A stretch of DNA of 64,000 bases from Bacillota bacterium (GCA_023460995.1 JAEWOE010000007.1:1-64000), one strand, 5' to 3'. Positions 43,386 to 51,261 are shown, counted from the first letter of the stretch. The notes: generated by a model from the letters alone, not told the origin. Numbers and translations are program-made.

Positions 43386-43691
43386 TTAATATTTTTTCTT
43401 AATAAATTCTGAATACTGATAAATTAAAGCCATCTCGATAGGACTTAATTTACTGCATGTATCTAAAAACTCATTTCTTATTTCATCTAAGTCTTGATAT
43501 AATACATCTTTCATTGCATTTGCGTCCCTACAGCCACAAGGGTTACAAGCCTTGATTTTACTGACTTCTGTGGTATTTTTTTGCATTTCACATAGCTTTT
43601 GCAAATCATTAACAAATTTAAATATTTCTCTGCCTGCTATCTGATTTTTTTCTTCATCATATGCATCTATATATTTTTCAACGTCACACAT
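43386..43691 (-). CDS. hypothetical Cys-containing protein (101 aa)
   Basis: ATG overlaps the stop of the upstream gene (TAATG). Central KACNPCGCRDANAM holds three Cys in a CxxCxC arrangement. Helical otherwise. It is just upstream of nrdJ, so it may be linked to deoxyribonucleotide synthesis. Not recognised. Confidence 0.6.
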   Translation of the reverse strand: MCDVEKYIDAYDEEKNQIAGREIFKFVNDLQKLCEMQKNTTEVSKIKACNPCGCRDANAMKDVLYQDLDEIRNEFLDTCSKLSPIEMALIYQYSEFIKKKY

Positions 43692-43876
43692 TATGTACTC
43701 AATTCCTCCTTTCTAACTGGCTTATCACCAATTTCATAAAAATATTTATAATTATTCCAATCGCCACAGACATTTTTGAAATCAGCATAGCCATTAACTC
43801 CTATTTCAGCTACAGTTCTGTAACATTCTCTTGCCTTTGGACAACTGGTATAATTGCAAAGCTCCAATCTTACCAT
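43691..43876 (-). CDS. hypothetical small protein (61 aa)
   Basis: MVRLELCNYTSCPKARECYR starts it; four Cys overall could bind metal. Translationally coupled to the 101-aa gene. AGGTG lies ~13 nt upstream, a weak ribosome site. Confidence 0.55.
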   Translation of the reverse strand: MVRLELCNYTSCPKARECYRTVAEIGVNGYADFKNVCGDWNNYKYFYEIGDKPVRKEELST

Positions 43877-43890
43877 ATTTTCTTAAACAC

Positions 43891-44589
43891 CTACTTACTA
43901 GATAATATTATATTTATATTTTTAACGACTTTTCTTGAATAATCAGTTTTACTTCGACCAACTTTAAGATTTTTGCGTAAATTACTTTCGCCCATATTAT
44001 ATGCAATTAATGTTTTATGTACGTCTTTATATTTAGTGTATAGGTTTGCAAGTAATGTTGAACCAAATTTTATGTTTTGGTATGGGTCATATAGGTTAGT
44101 TATACCCAATTCTTTACACCATTTTTCATGAATACTGTTGATTTGCATAAGCCCCTTGTCTACACTACCATTCTTATTTACATTCTTTGCTTTAGGGTCA
44201 AAATTACTTTCCGTCTTAATTACACCTAATATTAATTCATGTGGTATGTTCTTTTCTTTACTTATCTCATATATGTACTTCTGAATATCAATATTAAGTG
44301 GTATATCATATAGCGGAATGTTTCCTTTGCTTATTTCTTTTTGTGTTGTATTAACTTTATTAGGGTTATTTAGTTTTTCTTTTTCAATAGAATGTATTAA
44401 TCTTATTATTTTATTATTCTTATTTCCTTCAAGTTTTTCTTTGACATATTTTCCTATGGTGTCTTTTTTATTTTGTTCCGTTTGTATTTCACAGCTTGTA
44501 GCTTCAGCATTTTGTACAGCAGTATTATAAGACCAAATACTTAAAATAACTACCCCTGTGCATAATACTAACGTTGCAAGTTTTTTCAA
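43891..44589 (-). CDS. exported lytic transglycosylase (SLT domain)
   Basis: 232 aa, TTG start with AAAGGAGATGATGA upstream. Residues 1-22 form a signal anchor (ATLVLCTGVVILSIWSY). Residues ~100-225 are an SLT domain: VIKTESNFDP with catalytic Glu127, GLMQINSIHEKW and TLIAYNMG. It cleaves the glycan backbone of peptidoglycan. It is far from the tail and lysis genes and has its own promoter. It may act in DNA entry, surface remodelling or a transfer process. All key motifs are intact. Confidence 0.85.
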   Translation of the reverse strand: MKKLATLVLCTGVVILSIWSYNTAVQNAEATSCEIQTEQNKKDTIGKYVKEKLEGNKNNKIIRLIHSIEKEKLNNPNKVNTTQKEISKGNIPLYDIPLNIDIQKYIYEISKEKNIPHELILGVIKTESNFDPKAKNVNKNGSVDKGLMQINSIHEKWCKELGITNLYDPYQNIKFGSTLLANLYTKYKDVHKTLIAYNMGESNLRKNLKVGRSKTDYSRKVVKNINIILSSK

Positions 44590-44628
44590 ATCATCATCTC
44601 CTTTGTTTTAGTTAATATTAGTCATGCT

Positions 44629-44697
44629 TGGATAGAGCATATAGCATCACTCCTTTCAGTACAATATTAGTATAACATGGAAATTAAATATTGTCAA
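44629..44697 (-). promoter_or_regulatory. promoter and leader ORF for transglycosylase
   Basis: TTGACA (44697-44692), 17-bp spacer, TATACT (44674-44669). Downstream, AAAGGAGTGATG leads a 10-codon ORF, MLYPSMTNIN, that ends ~35 bp before the TTG start. It may be a translation-coupling leader peptide. Confidence 0.7.
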
Positions 44698-44718
44698 ATA
44701 TATTATTTTAATATCTTA

Positions 44719-45048
44719 TTAACTTCTAATAAATAATCCTAGTAACCTCATGGCTTTATTTCGTACAAAATGTTCATATCTACGAGTTAAACAGTTTTTA
44801 TGTATTAAGTCATAGGCACAGTCACAGATTCTATATATAGCCTTTTCTGATACATTATGTACATGCTGATTATTCTTTGTATTGACAGCAGTGTAATATG
44901 CCTTGCCAAAATTGCCTATAGCGTATTCTATGCGAAATCCTTTATATTTCTTTGGATAATTTCTTATTGAATAAGAAATGTCTTTATCATATAATTCGTC
45001 CATATAACCGCTTGTATCTATTAACTCTTGCATAGTTATCTCAACCAT
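44719..45048 (-). CDS. hypothetical protein (109 aa)
   Basis: Not recognised. Basic C-terminal half (TRRYEHFVRNKAMRLLG) and a mixed N terminus suggest nucleic-acid contact. GAGGTG precedes the ATG. First of a run of small minus-strand genes. Confidence 0.6.
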   Translation of the reverse strand: MVEITMQELIDTSGYMDELYDKDISYSIRNYPKKYKGFRIEYAIGNFGKAYYTAVNTKNNQHVHNVSEKAIYRICDCAYDLIHKNCLTRRYEHFVRNKAMRLLGLFIRS

Positions 45049-45064
45049 AAATATTCACCTCGTT

Positions 45065-45283
45065 TCAATCAAATTTAAACTTAATCCACATACGTCCTTT
45101 AGGAGTATCTTTATAAGCAAATCTAAAAGTTTTACCATTTGCATTTTTACCCACATACCATTTAACCAAACCTTTAATATAAAACTTATCCAACTTAGAA
45201 ACTTCTCTTAAAGTTTCCCAACCGTCTTCCATACCTGCTTGATAATCAGGCATATCTATAACATCTCTAAATGGTTTTCTCAT
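45065..45283 (-). CDS. hypothetical protein (72 aa)
   Basis: Starts MRKPFRDVIDMPDYQAGMED and ends KGRMWIKFKFD; basic and beta-rich in its second half. AAAGGAAA lies before the ATG. Not recognised. Confidence 0.6.
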   Translation of the reverse strand: MRKPFRDVIDMPDYQAGMEDGWETLREVSKLDKFYIKGLVKWYVGKNANGKTFRFAYKDTPKGRMWIKFKFD

Positions 45284-45316
45284 AAAAATATTTCCTTTCC
45301 AAACAAATCTATTATT

Positions 45317-45583
45317 CTATTGCCATCTTTCTTTTTCTATTATTGCTTCAATTGACCAATATATATATTCTTTAATGCCATTAATTATTGTATTAACATC
45401 ATATTGTCTACCATAAATTTTAAACTGTTTCAAACATTCATAAAAACCAGTATTATTAATAGCCTCCCAAATATCTGAAGAATTTTCTAAATGCTTATGT
45501 TTAATTTGTTGAAATGTATTGTTTTTCAATTTGTCTATTTCATTAAATATAATTTCTAAACTATTTTTTACATCTTGTTCCAT
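45317..45583 (-). CDS. hypothetical helical protein (88 aa)
   Basis: Almost wholly helical and charged (NSLEIIFNEIDKLKNN). AAAGGAGTGA precedes the ATG. Not recognised. Confidence 0.6.
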   Translation of the reverse strand: MEQDVKNSLEIIFNEIDKLKNNTFQQIKHKHLENSSDIWEAINNTGFYECLKQFKIYGRQYDVNTIINGIKEYIYWSIEAIIEKERWQ

Positions 45584-45632
45584 AAAGTCACTCCTTTCTA
45601 TTTATATGATAAAAACATAATTTAATAATATT

Positions 45633-45851
45633 TTAATATCTTATAATTTTACAAGGTAAGTCGTAAGAATTTTTACAATAAGGACAATTGAATAATAATT
45701 GATTATATTCATCATTATTCATATCTTCAAACATTAGAATATCCGAATCATATCTATTATCTAATGCTATTGTACTCCCACATTTAGCACAAATCATATA
45801 TGTAGTTTGACTTATACTTCTATTTTCTTTATTCGTAAATATTTCCTCCAA
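45633..45851 (-). CDS. zinc-ribbon protein with ambiguous, possibly non-AUG start
   Basis: CAKCGSTIALD and NCPYCKNSYDLPC give a CxxC...CxxC ribbon. The only strong ribosome site is GGAGG at 45849-45845, which overlaps the TTG at 45851. Eight bases after it, in frame, is ACG (45836). The next ATG, at 45797, has no ribosome site and would start only two residues before the first knuckle. Real length is 54-72 aa depending on start. Confidence 0.6.
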   Translation of the reverse strand: MEEIFTNKENRSISQTTYMICAKCGSTIALDNRYDSDILMFEDMNNDEYNQLLFNCPYCKNSYDLPCKIIRY

Positions 45852-45873
45852 TCATCACAGAATGTAACTTTTA

Positions 45874-46050
45874 TTAAATTAAATTTTGTTTAATTTCTCT
45901 TAATAAATCGCAAATATCATATTCATGAATATAGTAATCTCCTGTTTCAAGTACTATTTTTCTTAATTGGCAATTTGAACAATTATTATTACAATCAGCA
46001 TTAAATTCTAATAATAACCCTTTGAACTTATTAATAAAATCTTCGTTCAT
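45874..46050 (-). CDS. small Cys protein (58 aa)
   Basis: MNEDFINKFKGLLLEFNADC, then NNNCSNCQLRK: CxxxCxxC. AAAGGAAAA precedes the ATG at 46050. Helical C terminus (ICDLLREIKQNLI). Possibly a small metal-binding regulator; not recognised. Confidence 0.6.
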   Translation of the reverse strand: MNEDFINKFKGLLLEFNADCNNNCSNCQLRKIVLETGDYYIHEYDICDLLREIKQNLI

Positions 46051-46096
46051 TATTTTTCCTTTCTATATCAAATATCCATTTCATCACATTTTTGAT

Positions 46097-46139
46097 ACTA
46101 TATATTGTGGTAAGAATAAAATACATAACAATATATAGT
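46097..46139. repeat. 12-bp perfect inverted repeat
   Basis: ACTATATATTGT (46097-46108) and ACAATATATAGT (46128-46139) with a 19-bp loop lie just after the end of the next upstream minus-strand gene. Probably a hairpin in the transcript or an operator. Confidence 0.5.
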
Positions 46140-46152
46140 GTGTATTTTTATA

Positions 46153-46728
46153 TTATTTTACGTCCTTAACTAAAGCTAAGTATTGTAAATAACATAATGC
46201 TCTTGAAATACTTTGTTCTCTATCAATGATTTTCAATTTGCAGATTCCTTGAGGGGTTACTTCAACTTCAAAATTATTTAACTCATCAAGCATCTTTTTA
46301 AACTCTATTTTTCCTATAGTATCAAAGTTAGAATTCATGGCTATGGTTACTGCATATTCTTTAGCATTTGTCCACATAACAGCCATTTCATTTATATCTG
46401 GGTTGATTAAATTATGTACTCTTTTTGCTTTAAAATAATCTTCAAATTGTATGCCTAAACCGTGTCTGTCAAAAAGTATAGAAGGCGTTGAATTATCAAA
46501 ATATTTATCATAAATAATATTAACAAACTCTTCCACTTTGTAATCTGATGGAACAAATAAAAACTTGTCAATTTTATTATTGTCAAAAACTATACCATAT
46601 AAGTTATTTGGCTCTCTTCCTGCCTTTGCAGTAATCTCTAAACTAATTATTTTATTCATTATTCTTTTCTCCATTCTCGTATTATTATCAGGTTTTAGCT
46701 CTCCTGTTTCTGGTGGTGTATTAATCAT
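46153..46728 (-). CDS. hypothetical protein, possible RNase H-like fold (191 aa)
   Basis: AAAGGA lies 9 nt before the ATG at 46728; an internal ATG at residue 25 (MNKIISLEITAKAG) also has GGAG upstream and may be the true start. IISLEITAKAGREPNNLYGI and SILFDRHGLGIQFEDYF loosely resemble the nuclease half of terminase-like RNase H folds. The key acids are not secure. Function unknown. Confidence 0.5.
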   Translation of the reverse strand: MINTPPETGELKPDNNTRMEKRIMNKIISLEITAKAGREPNNLYGIVFDNNKIDKFLFVPSDYKVEEFVNIIYDKYFDNSTPSILFDRHGLGIQFEDYFKAKRVHNLINPDINEMAVMWTNAKEYAVTIAMNSNFDTIGKIEFKKMLDELNNFEVEVTPQGICKLKIIDREQSISRALCYLQYLALVKDVK

Positions 46729-46774
46729 GTTATTCAATCCTTTCAAAATTATTTTTATAATATTGTTATGTAAT

Positions 46775-46806
46775 ATACTAGCCCTTCGGAATTGAAAGGC
46801 TAGTAT
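46775..46806 (-). terminator. intergenic hairpin
   Basis: ATACTAGCC (46775-46783) pairs with GGCTAGTAT (46798-46806) between two minus-strand genes; no U run, so a weak terminator or processing hairpin. Confidence 0.45.
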
Positions 46807-46820
46807 AGTAATTCAGCTGA

Positions 46821-47144
46821 TTATTCATCATCTGGATAAGTTTTTACCCATTGTGAGTTTTCTAGTTCAAACGCTTCTTTAAGTTCTCCATTTTCAAAAA
46901 TTTCTTTAAATTTACCTTCTTCAAACTCTGCTTCGAATTCTACTTCTCCTGTAAATCCATTTTTAATCTTCATATTTTGAAGCATTTGTCTATAAAAATA
47001 TTTGTGGTCTATTTCTACAAAACCATTAAACCCATCACAGTTTAAATTCTTACAAATAATTGCAATTCCATTATCATTTTGGTCTAATGCTAAATACTTC
47101 GATTCACCACATGAAGAACATTTCATGTTAAATTCTAGTATCAT
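46821..47144 (-). CDS. zinc-finger acidic protein (107 aa)
   Basis: CSSCGESKYLALD and ICKNLNCDGF give four Cys in a ribbon, followed by a very acidic tail (EVEFEAEFEEGKFKEIFENG). AAAGGAG before the ATG. The acidic tail could mimic DNA. Not recognised. Confidence 0.6.
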   Translation of the reverse strand: MILEFNMKCSSCGESKYLALDQNDNGIAIICKNLNCDGFNGFVEIDHKYFYRQMLQNMKIKNGFTGEVEFEAEFEEGKFKEIFENGELKEAFELENSQWVKTYPDDE

Positions 47145-47335
47145 AATACATATCTCCTTTAAATTAAAAGTTATGAGATAAATATACCATAATAAAATAA
47201 TTACTGCAAGAAAAATATTATATTTATATCAATAAAATCGCAATTCTATTAATCGTATTTTGCTAAAGTTCGCTATTATCAATGGATTGAAGAGTTTGTT
47301 TGGTGAAATATGGTAGAAAATCACCGATAATGAAA
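47145..47335. other. intergenic region
   Basis: No gene seen. It is AT-rich with an inverted pair ATAAAATCG (47232) and CGATTTTAT that reaches into the end of the next gene. No clear promoter. Confidence 0.4.
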
Positions 47336-47659
47336 TTACGATTTTATAACTTTAATACCAAAGCCTAAATCATTATAAGCTACTAACATTGGTTCTAATA
47401 CATCTTGAATATATTCTGGATATTTATTATTAACCTCATTATATAATGATTCTTCAATAAATATACCCCATACCCTAGTACCACAACCCTGTAGTATCTT
47501 ATTACAATCATTGCATTTAACAGTAATTAGCTTATAATGTTCCCATTCAATACAATTGTCATTTCTCTTATAAGAATCAAATCTGAATTGTGTAATATCT
47601 GATAATAGCTTTTCTAGACACTCATCATTTTTATAAAATATTAAATATGTAGGTTTCAC
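47336..47659 (-). CDS. hypothetical protein (107 aa)
   Basis: GTG start with AAAGGA 10-13 nt upstream. VKCNDCNKILQGC contributes three Cys. It lies directly downstream of the second CRISPR module. Not recognised; no basis to call it an accessory CRISPR gene. Confidence 0.55.
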   Translation of the reverse strand: MKPTYLIFYKNDECLEKLLSDITQFRFDSYKRNDNCIEWEHYKLITVKCNDCNKILQGCGTRVWGIFIEESLYNEVNNKYPEYIQDVLEPMLVAYNDLGFGIKVIKS

Positions 47660-47705
47660 AAGGTAAAAATCCTTTCTAAATGAAATTTTAGTTTTATAAC
47701 AATAT

Positions 47706-47805
47706 TATATTTATTAATACACATATATAAGTTTTAACTTGATACTTTATGTAAAAAGCTTGGAGTGACATATCTTGCAATATATACACATATATAAGTT
47801 TTAAC
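47706..47805 (-). CRISPR. mini CRISPR array 2 (two diverged repeats, one 34-nt spacer)
   Basis: Two copies sharing 22 bp exactly (47784-47805 and 47717-47738) sit 67 bp apart. Taken as 33-bp units they leave a 34-bp spacer (47739-47772), the same geometry as the array at 49.5-49.7 kb. The minus-strand repeat starts GTTAAAACTTATATATGTGT; the second copy is degenerate at its far end, as terminal repeats are. Repeat identity to array 1 is about 23 of 33 positions. A second tracr-like scaffold lies 68 nt upstream on the same strand. Confidence 0.7.
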
Positions 47806-47871
47806 AGCTAATAATTGCAAATATCAAATAAACCATGTTTCAAGCTTACAAAGTGCGAATCTACTTTATTA

Positions 47872-48058
47872 AGTTACAAAACTTTATGTATAAATTGTAC
47901 TAACAGCTTTGAGGGGTTAGTAATTCCCTATAATGCGAATGATTCAGCAAACTCATGTTTACTTATGTTTCGCACTTCTTTATCGAGAGTATTATTCAAT
48001 GTTTATGTAAAATTTAAGAATCACTTTCTCGATTTTAGGTTGTCAAGTCAACCTTTAT
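47872..48058 (-). ncRNA. tracrRNA-like scaffold 2
   Basis: Read on the minus strand it starts ~40 nt after the cas12f stop. First is the hairpin AGGTTG/CAACCT (48054-48037). Next is the long stem TCGAGA/TCTCGA (about 48032-48027 with 47988-47983). A GCGAA/TTCGC stem and a CTAAC/GTTAG hairpin with loop CCCTCAAAGCT follow. The anti-repeat (47900-47873) contains CAATTTATACA and AAGTTTTGTAAC. It pairs with the repeat of array 2 rather than array 1. The same element order occurs in scaffold 1. Expression is not shown. Confidence 0.7.
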
Positions 48059-48101
48059 TTTCTAGTTATGCAGTCCATTTTAAAAAACTATACATATTAT
48101 A

Positions 48102-49436
48102 TTAATAGTTAAATTTCTTTTGAGTAATAATTTGTTGTTTAATAATTTCATCAATATTTGGTATAGCAATATTTCTAGCTGCGTTTATATCTGCATTAAC
48201 TTTACCATTTTTTCCATGTCCACATACTACACATTCAAATCTAGATTGATTATTTTTACAGTCTCTATTTTCTTTATGTATACAACCACATTTATTACAT
48301 CTTAAAGAAGTGAATTGTGGATTAATAAAATTTACTTCTATTCCTTTCTCTTGTGCCTTATATCTTACTTTGTTCTGTAAGTCATAATAACTCCAGTTTT
48401 TTAACAAACTTTCTGATTGTTGTTCACTAAAACCTGATAAATCTTCCATCTGAATTACACCACAATTATATTTGATTGCCATGTCAATTATGTATTTACT
48501 TACTTTATGATTATATGTATCTCTAAACTTACTTACTTTATCATTAATTTTTTCGAGTGGTTTCATTCTGGTGCTTACACCATGACCAATCCTCCCTTCA
48601 CCAACAATTTTACTTGCTATCTGTAACTGTCTTTTTCTAGCTTCAATCTTTTGTCTATAATAAATTAGCTCTTTACCATCAATAAAACATTCTTTCCAAT
48701 CAATTCTATCATATTCTCCTGTACTAGAATCATATACTTGCATAGTAGCTACCTTAGTAATTCCTAAATCTATACCTAATACTTTATTAGGGTTTAAAGG
48801 CTCTATTTTAGGTTCAAATCCAAAACTAAACATTAGTTCCCATTTACCTTTTCTATTTTGAATTATTTGAGCAGAACCCTTTTTATACTCTCCAGAAGTC
48901 ATTCTATTTAATATTGATTTTTGATTTCCGTCAAGCTTATCTAAGACAAAAGTTATTCTTTTAAGATTGTTTTCTTTTTGATACTTCATATTAAACAAAC
49001 TTACTACTACTTCATACCCATTATCTGTTTGATTTATATCATAACTTTTATTATGCAATATAATAGGTAAATCCTTCTTGAAATTAGATATATTAACTTC
49101 ACCTTTTAGTAATCCTTTTTTCTTATCGTCTTGGAATCTATTAGATACAAACTGTCTTGTTTGAGCAACATTACCACTTTGACAAATATCCATAATTTCA
49201 TTCATCCTATTTTCTACCCATGCCCCATGACTTTTACCAAACTTAGTTCTTTCGTCAATGTTTTCTCCCGTGTATTCTTTATGCTCCATATTTTCCTGAG
49301 TAAAAGTATACATCCATGTCATAGCCTTATTACAAGCTAATTTAGTTTTATATCTAATATCATATAGTATTTTATTTAGTTCTTTATAATCTAACTCTTT
49401 ACTATTCTTTATTGTTGCTTTTATACATTTGTTCAT
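48102..49436 (-). CDS. cas12f1: Cas12f1-type miniature CRISPR effector nuclease
   Basis: 444 aa from the ATG at 49436 (AAAGGAAA upstream; the TTG at 49445 is too close). The split RuvC site is Asp223 (LGIDLGIT), Glu331 (IQMEDLSG) and Asp416 (VNADINAARN). A zinc finger has Cys380/383 (RCNKCG) and Cys402/405 (CVVCG). From memory, the published Acidibacillus Cas12f1 (422 aa) aligns almost throughout: FRDTYNHKVSKYIIDMAIK, NWSYYDLQNKV, RNIAIPNIDEII. Such proteins work as RNA-guided dimers cutting dsDNA. Two tracr-like RNAs and arrays flank it on the same strand. No tnpA or IS ends are seen, so a plain IS605 TnpB is unlikely. Confidence 0.87.
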   Translation of the reverse strand: MNKCIKATIKNSKELDYKELNKILYDIRYKTKLACNKAMTWMYTFTQENMEHKEYTGENIDERTKFGKSHGAWVENRMNEIMDICQSGNVAQTRQFVSNRFQDDKKKGLLKGEVNISNFKKDLPIILHNKSYDINQTDNGYEVVVSLFNMKYQKENNLKRITFVLDKLDGNQKSILNRMTSGEYKKGSAQIIQNRKGKWELMFSFGFEPKIEPLNPNKVLGIDLGITKVATMQVYDSSTGEYDRIDWKECFIDGKELIYYRQKIEARKRQLQIASKIVGEGRIGHGVSTRMKPLEKINDKVSKFRDTYNHKVSKYIIDMAIKYNCGVIQMEDLSGFSEQQSESLLKNWSYYDLQNKVRYKAQEKGIEVNFINPQFTSLRCNKCGCIHKENRDCKNNQSRFECVVCGHGKNGKVNADINAARNIAIPNIDEIIKQQIITQKKFNY

Positions 49437-49484
49437 TTGTTTCAATTTCCTTTCAAAGAAGTATAATGTTTATATTTATATTTT

Positions 49485-49714
49485 AAAAATAGTCATTGTG
49501 TATACGTAAATTGTAACTTATAAGACAGATTACGGTTAGAGGTCAACTTACATCTTATACATATTTGTAAATTGTAACTCCAATAGTCTGCATATTCATC
49601 CATACTCATTTTACTTACATCTTATACATATTTGTAAATTGTAACAAAAGTATGAAAGCATATGTGAATGTTCAGAACACAACTTACATCTTATACATAT
49701 TTGTAAATTGTAAC
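49485..49714 (-). CRISPR. mini CRISPR array 1 (three intact repeats plus one degenerate)
   Basis: Three identical 33-bp repeats at 49682-49714, 49613-49645 and 49546-49578. A degenerate fourth at 49485-49517 keeps only its last 12 bases. Spacers are 36 (49646-49681), 34 (49579-49612) and 28 bp (49518-49545). On the minus strand the repeat begins GTTACAATTTACAAATATGT and ends AAGATGTAAGT. The degenerate copy marks the trailer, so transcription runs from ~49.75 kb toward the cas gene. Leader and tracr scaffold lie on the 49.7-50.0 kb side. Confidence 0.9.
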
Positions 49715-49782
49715 GGCGGATATTGGTAAATATTGATTTTACACAAATTCAAGATGTAAAAGTGCGAGTATATAAATATTCA

Positions 49783-50018
49783 ATTACAATTTATTATGTT
49801 AAGATGTGCTATCGGTCTTTGTGATAGCAATTTCAATTGGTGCGAATGTTCTTGAGTTTTTATGTACGCTTTAGATTCGCACTAATACTTATCCATATAG
49901 GATAATACCTTATCGAGAGTAAACAATGCTTAATTAAAAATTTAAGTCTAAAATGTACTATCTCGATTTTAGGCTGACATAGAAAATCTATGTGCATTTC
50001 TACATTAAGACAGCCTTT
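49783..50018 (-). ncRNA. tracrRNA-like scaffold 1
   Basis: Minus-strand order: GGCTG/CAGCC stem (50015-49972) enclosing a CATAG hairpin; TCGAGA/TCTCGA stem (49966-49913) followed by TAAGGTA; TTATCC/GGATAA hairpin; GTGCGAAT/ATTCGCAC stem (49882-49840). GCTATC/GATAGC hairpin comes next, with loop ACAAAGACC (49828-49808). The anti-repeat is ACATCTTAACATAATAAATT and onward (49807-49783). The CTCGxTAAGGTA and CACAAAGACCG blocks match my memory of the AsCas12f1 scaffold. The anti-repeat is complementary to array 1 repeats, with gaps. It ends 68 nt before the first repeat. Confidence 0.8.
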
Positions 50019-50085
50019 AAAAAATATATATTAATATATATAAACCACAGTCATATATAACATCACTCCTTTTTTGAAAACCGAA

Positions 50086-50118
50086 TAAAAAAGTCATTTG
50101 GTGGGAATTTCACCCACC
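50086..50118 (-). terminator. terminator before the CRISPR locus
   Basis: GGTGGG/CCCACC stem (50118-50113 with 50105-50100) followed on the minus strand by six T. It ends the 197-aa gene transcript and separates it from scaffold 1, which must have its own promoter at 50.02-50.09 kb. Confidence 0.7.
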
Positions 50119-50126
50119 ATGATTAA

Positions 50127-50720
50127 TTAAATACCAAAAGATATAAGTTTCTTGTTAATATTGGTATATACTTTCTTAGATACAATTTCGGCTACTTCTT
50201 CAGGGTTTATTATATTATTACTTTTTTGCAAGGTGACCATTTTATAATATGTATCATATGTAATACCTATAGGTAGCCCATATATTGGATTTGTACTATT
50301 ATATATTTCATATCCTCTTTCATTTTTTATTTCAATAAAAAAATAATTATTATGGTCATAACTATTTTCGCTACTAGTTAATTGCGGAACCATGTTAAGT
50401 ATTTCTTCTTCAGTTTTATTAAAAAAATCTTTAAAGAATGTAACTTCACCAAAAACACCTTTAATAGTATACTTTACACCAAACATTACTCTTTCTTCTT
50501 CATTTATTTTTAGTATTAATCCACTTAACCCTAATTTTGGCAACTCATTGTCAATATAATCTTGAGCTTTCGATAGTGAAGTAAAGGGTACAAATTGTTC
50601 AACTTTAATTATATGGTTATTGCTTTCAGTTAGTAGTACTATAGCCTTATAATTTGGATTTTCATGAAATATAGCCTCCACCTTAGCTTTATCTTTTACT
50701 CCTAAATCTTCAATGTTCAT
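50127..50720 (-). CDS. hypothetical protein (197 aa)
   Basis: Acidic, mixed alpha/beta; not recognised. AGAAAGGAAA precedes the ATG. It ends just before the terminator ahead of the Cas12f locus. No Cas or anti-CRISPR family feature is visible. Confidence 0.6.
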   Translation of the reverse strand: MNIEDLGVKDKAKVEAIFHENPNYKAIVLLTESNNHIIKVEQFVPFTSLSKAQDYIDNELPKLGLSGLILKINEEERVMFGVKYTIKGVFGEVTFFKDFFNKTEEEILNMVPQLTSSENSYDHNNYFFIEIKNERGYEIYNSTNPIYGLPIGITYDTYYKMVTLQKSNNIINPEEVAEIVSKKVYTNINKKLISFGI

Positions 50721-50808
50721 TATGTATTTCCTTTCTAGCCGTTAGGTGGCTTCTACCATATATTTATATCCAACTAACCCACCATAAAAAAATTATATTA
50801 GTATCAAT

Positions 50809-51261
50809 TTAAGCGAAATATAGTACAATATCATCTGGATATATAGTATCACTATATATATCAAATTCTCCCTTTAATTTTAAAACAGTATCATCACTAG
50901 ATATAATAATTTGTTTTTTGTTCATTTTATAAACATTCTGTACAGTAACATGCTCACCATTTAATGTACCATAAAAATTGTTGCTTGATGGCTTAGTATA
51001 TGGGTCTTGTTTAATAATAGTGCTTAGTTTTTCAAAAGCATAGTTTCCACATCTAATATGTACTGTTGCGGTATTCATATCACAAATATACTGGTATAGT
51101 ACCCACTTTACATCTCCTATGTAATTTTTTTGATTTTTTAAATCACTTATCTTTTTAATATCTTCTTTACTAAGTTCAATGCACACATCACCCTTTTTTA
51201 TTGTTGTTGTAATTGAACTATCTCCTAATAATTTAGCGACAGTTGTTTGAGTTATTTCCAT
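50809..51261 (-). CDS. hypothetical protein (150 aa)
   Basis: Beta-rich second half (TLNGEHVTVQNVYKMNKKQI) with an N-terminal helix-turn region (TQTTVAKLLGDSSI) that hints at DNA contact. AAAGGAGA precedes the ATG. Not recognised. Confidence 0.55.
   Translation of the reverse strand: MEITQTTVAKLLGDSSITTTIKKGDVCIELSKEDIKKISDLKNQKNYIGDVKWVLYQYICDMNTATVHIRCGNYAFEKLSTIIKQDPYTKPSSNNFYGTLNGEHVTVQNVYKMNKKQIIISSDDTVLKLKGEFDIYSDTIYPDDIVLYFA

Noticed and set aside
47815..48305. Two + strand ORFs (47815-48105 and 48120-48305)
   Set aside because: The first lies over scaffold 2 and the second over the cas12f 3' end. Neither has a good ribosome site or sensible composition.
48102..49445. IS200/IS605 element with tnpB
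   Set aside because: No tnpA, no subterminal IS hairpins and no insertion boundaries seen, while CRISPR repeats and tracr-like scaffolds flank the gene and the protein resembles Cas12f1 along its length.
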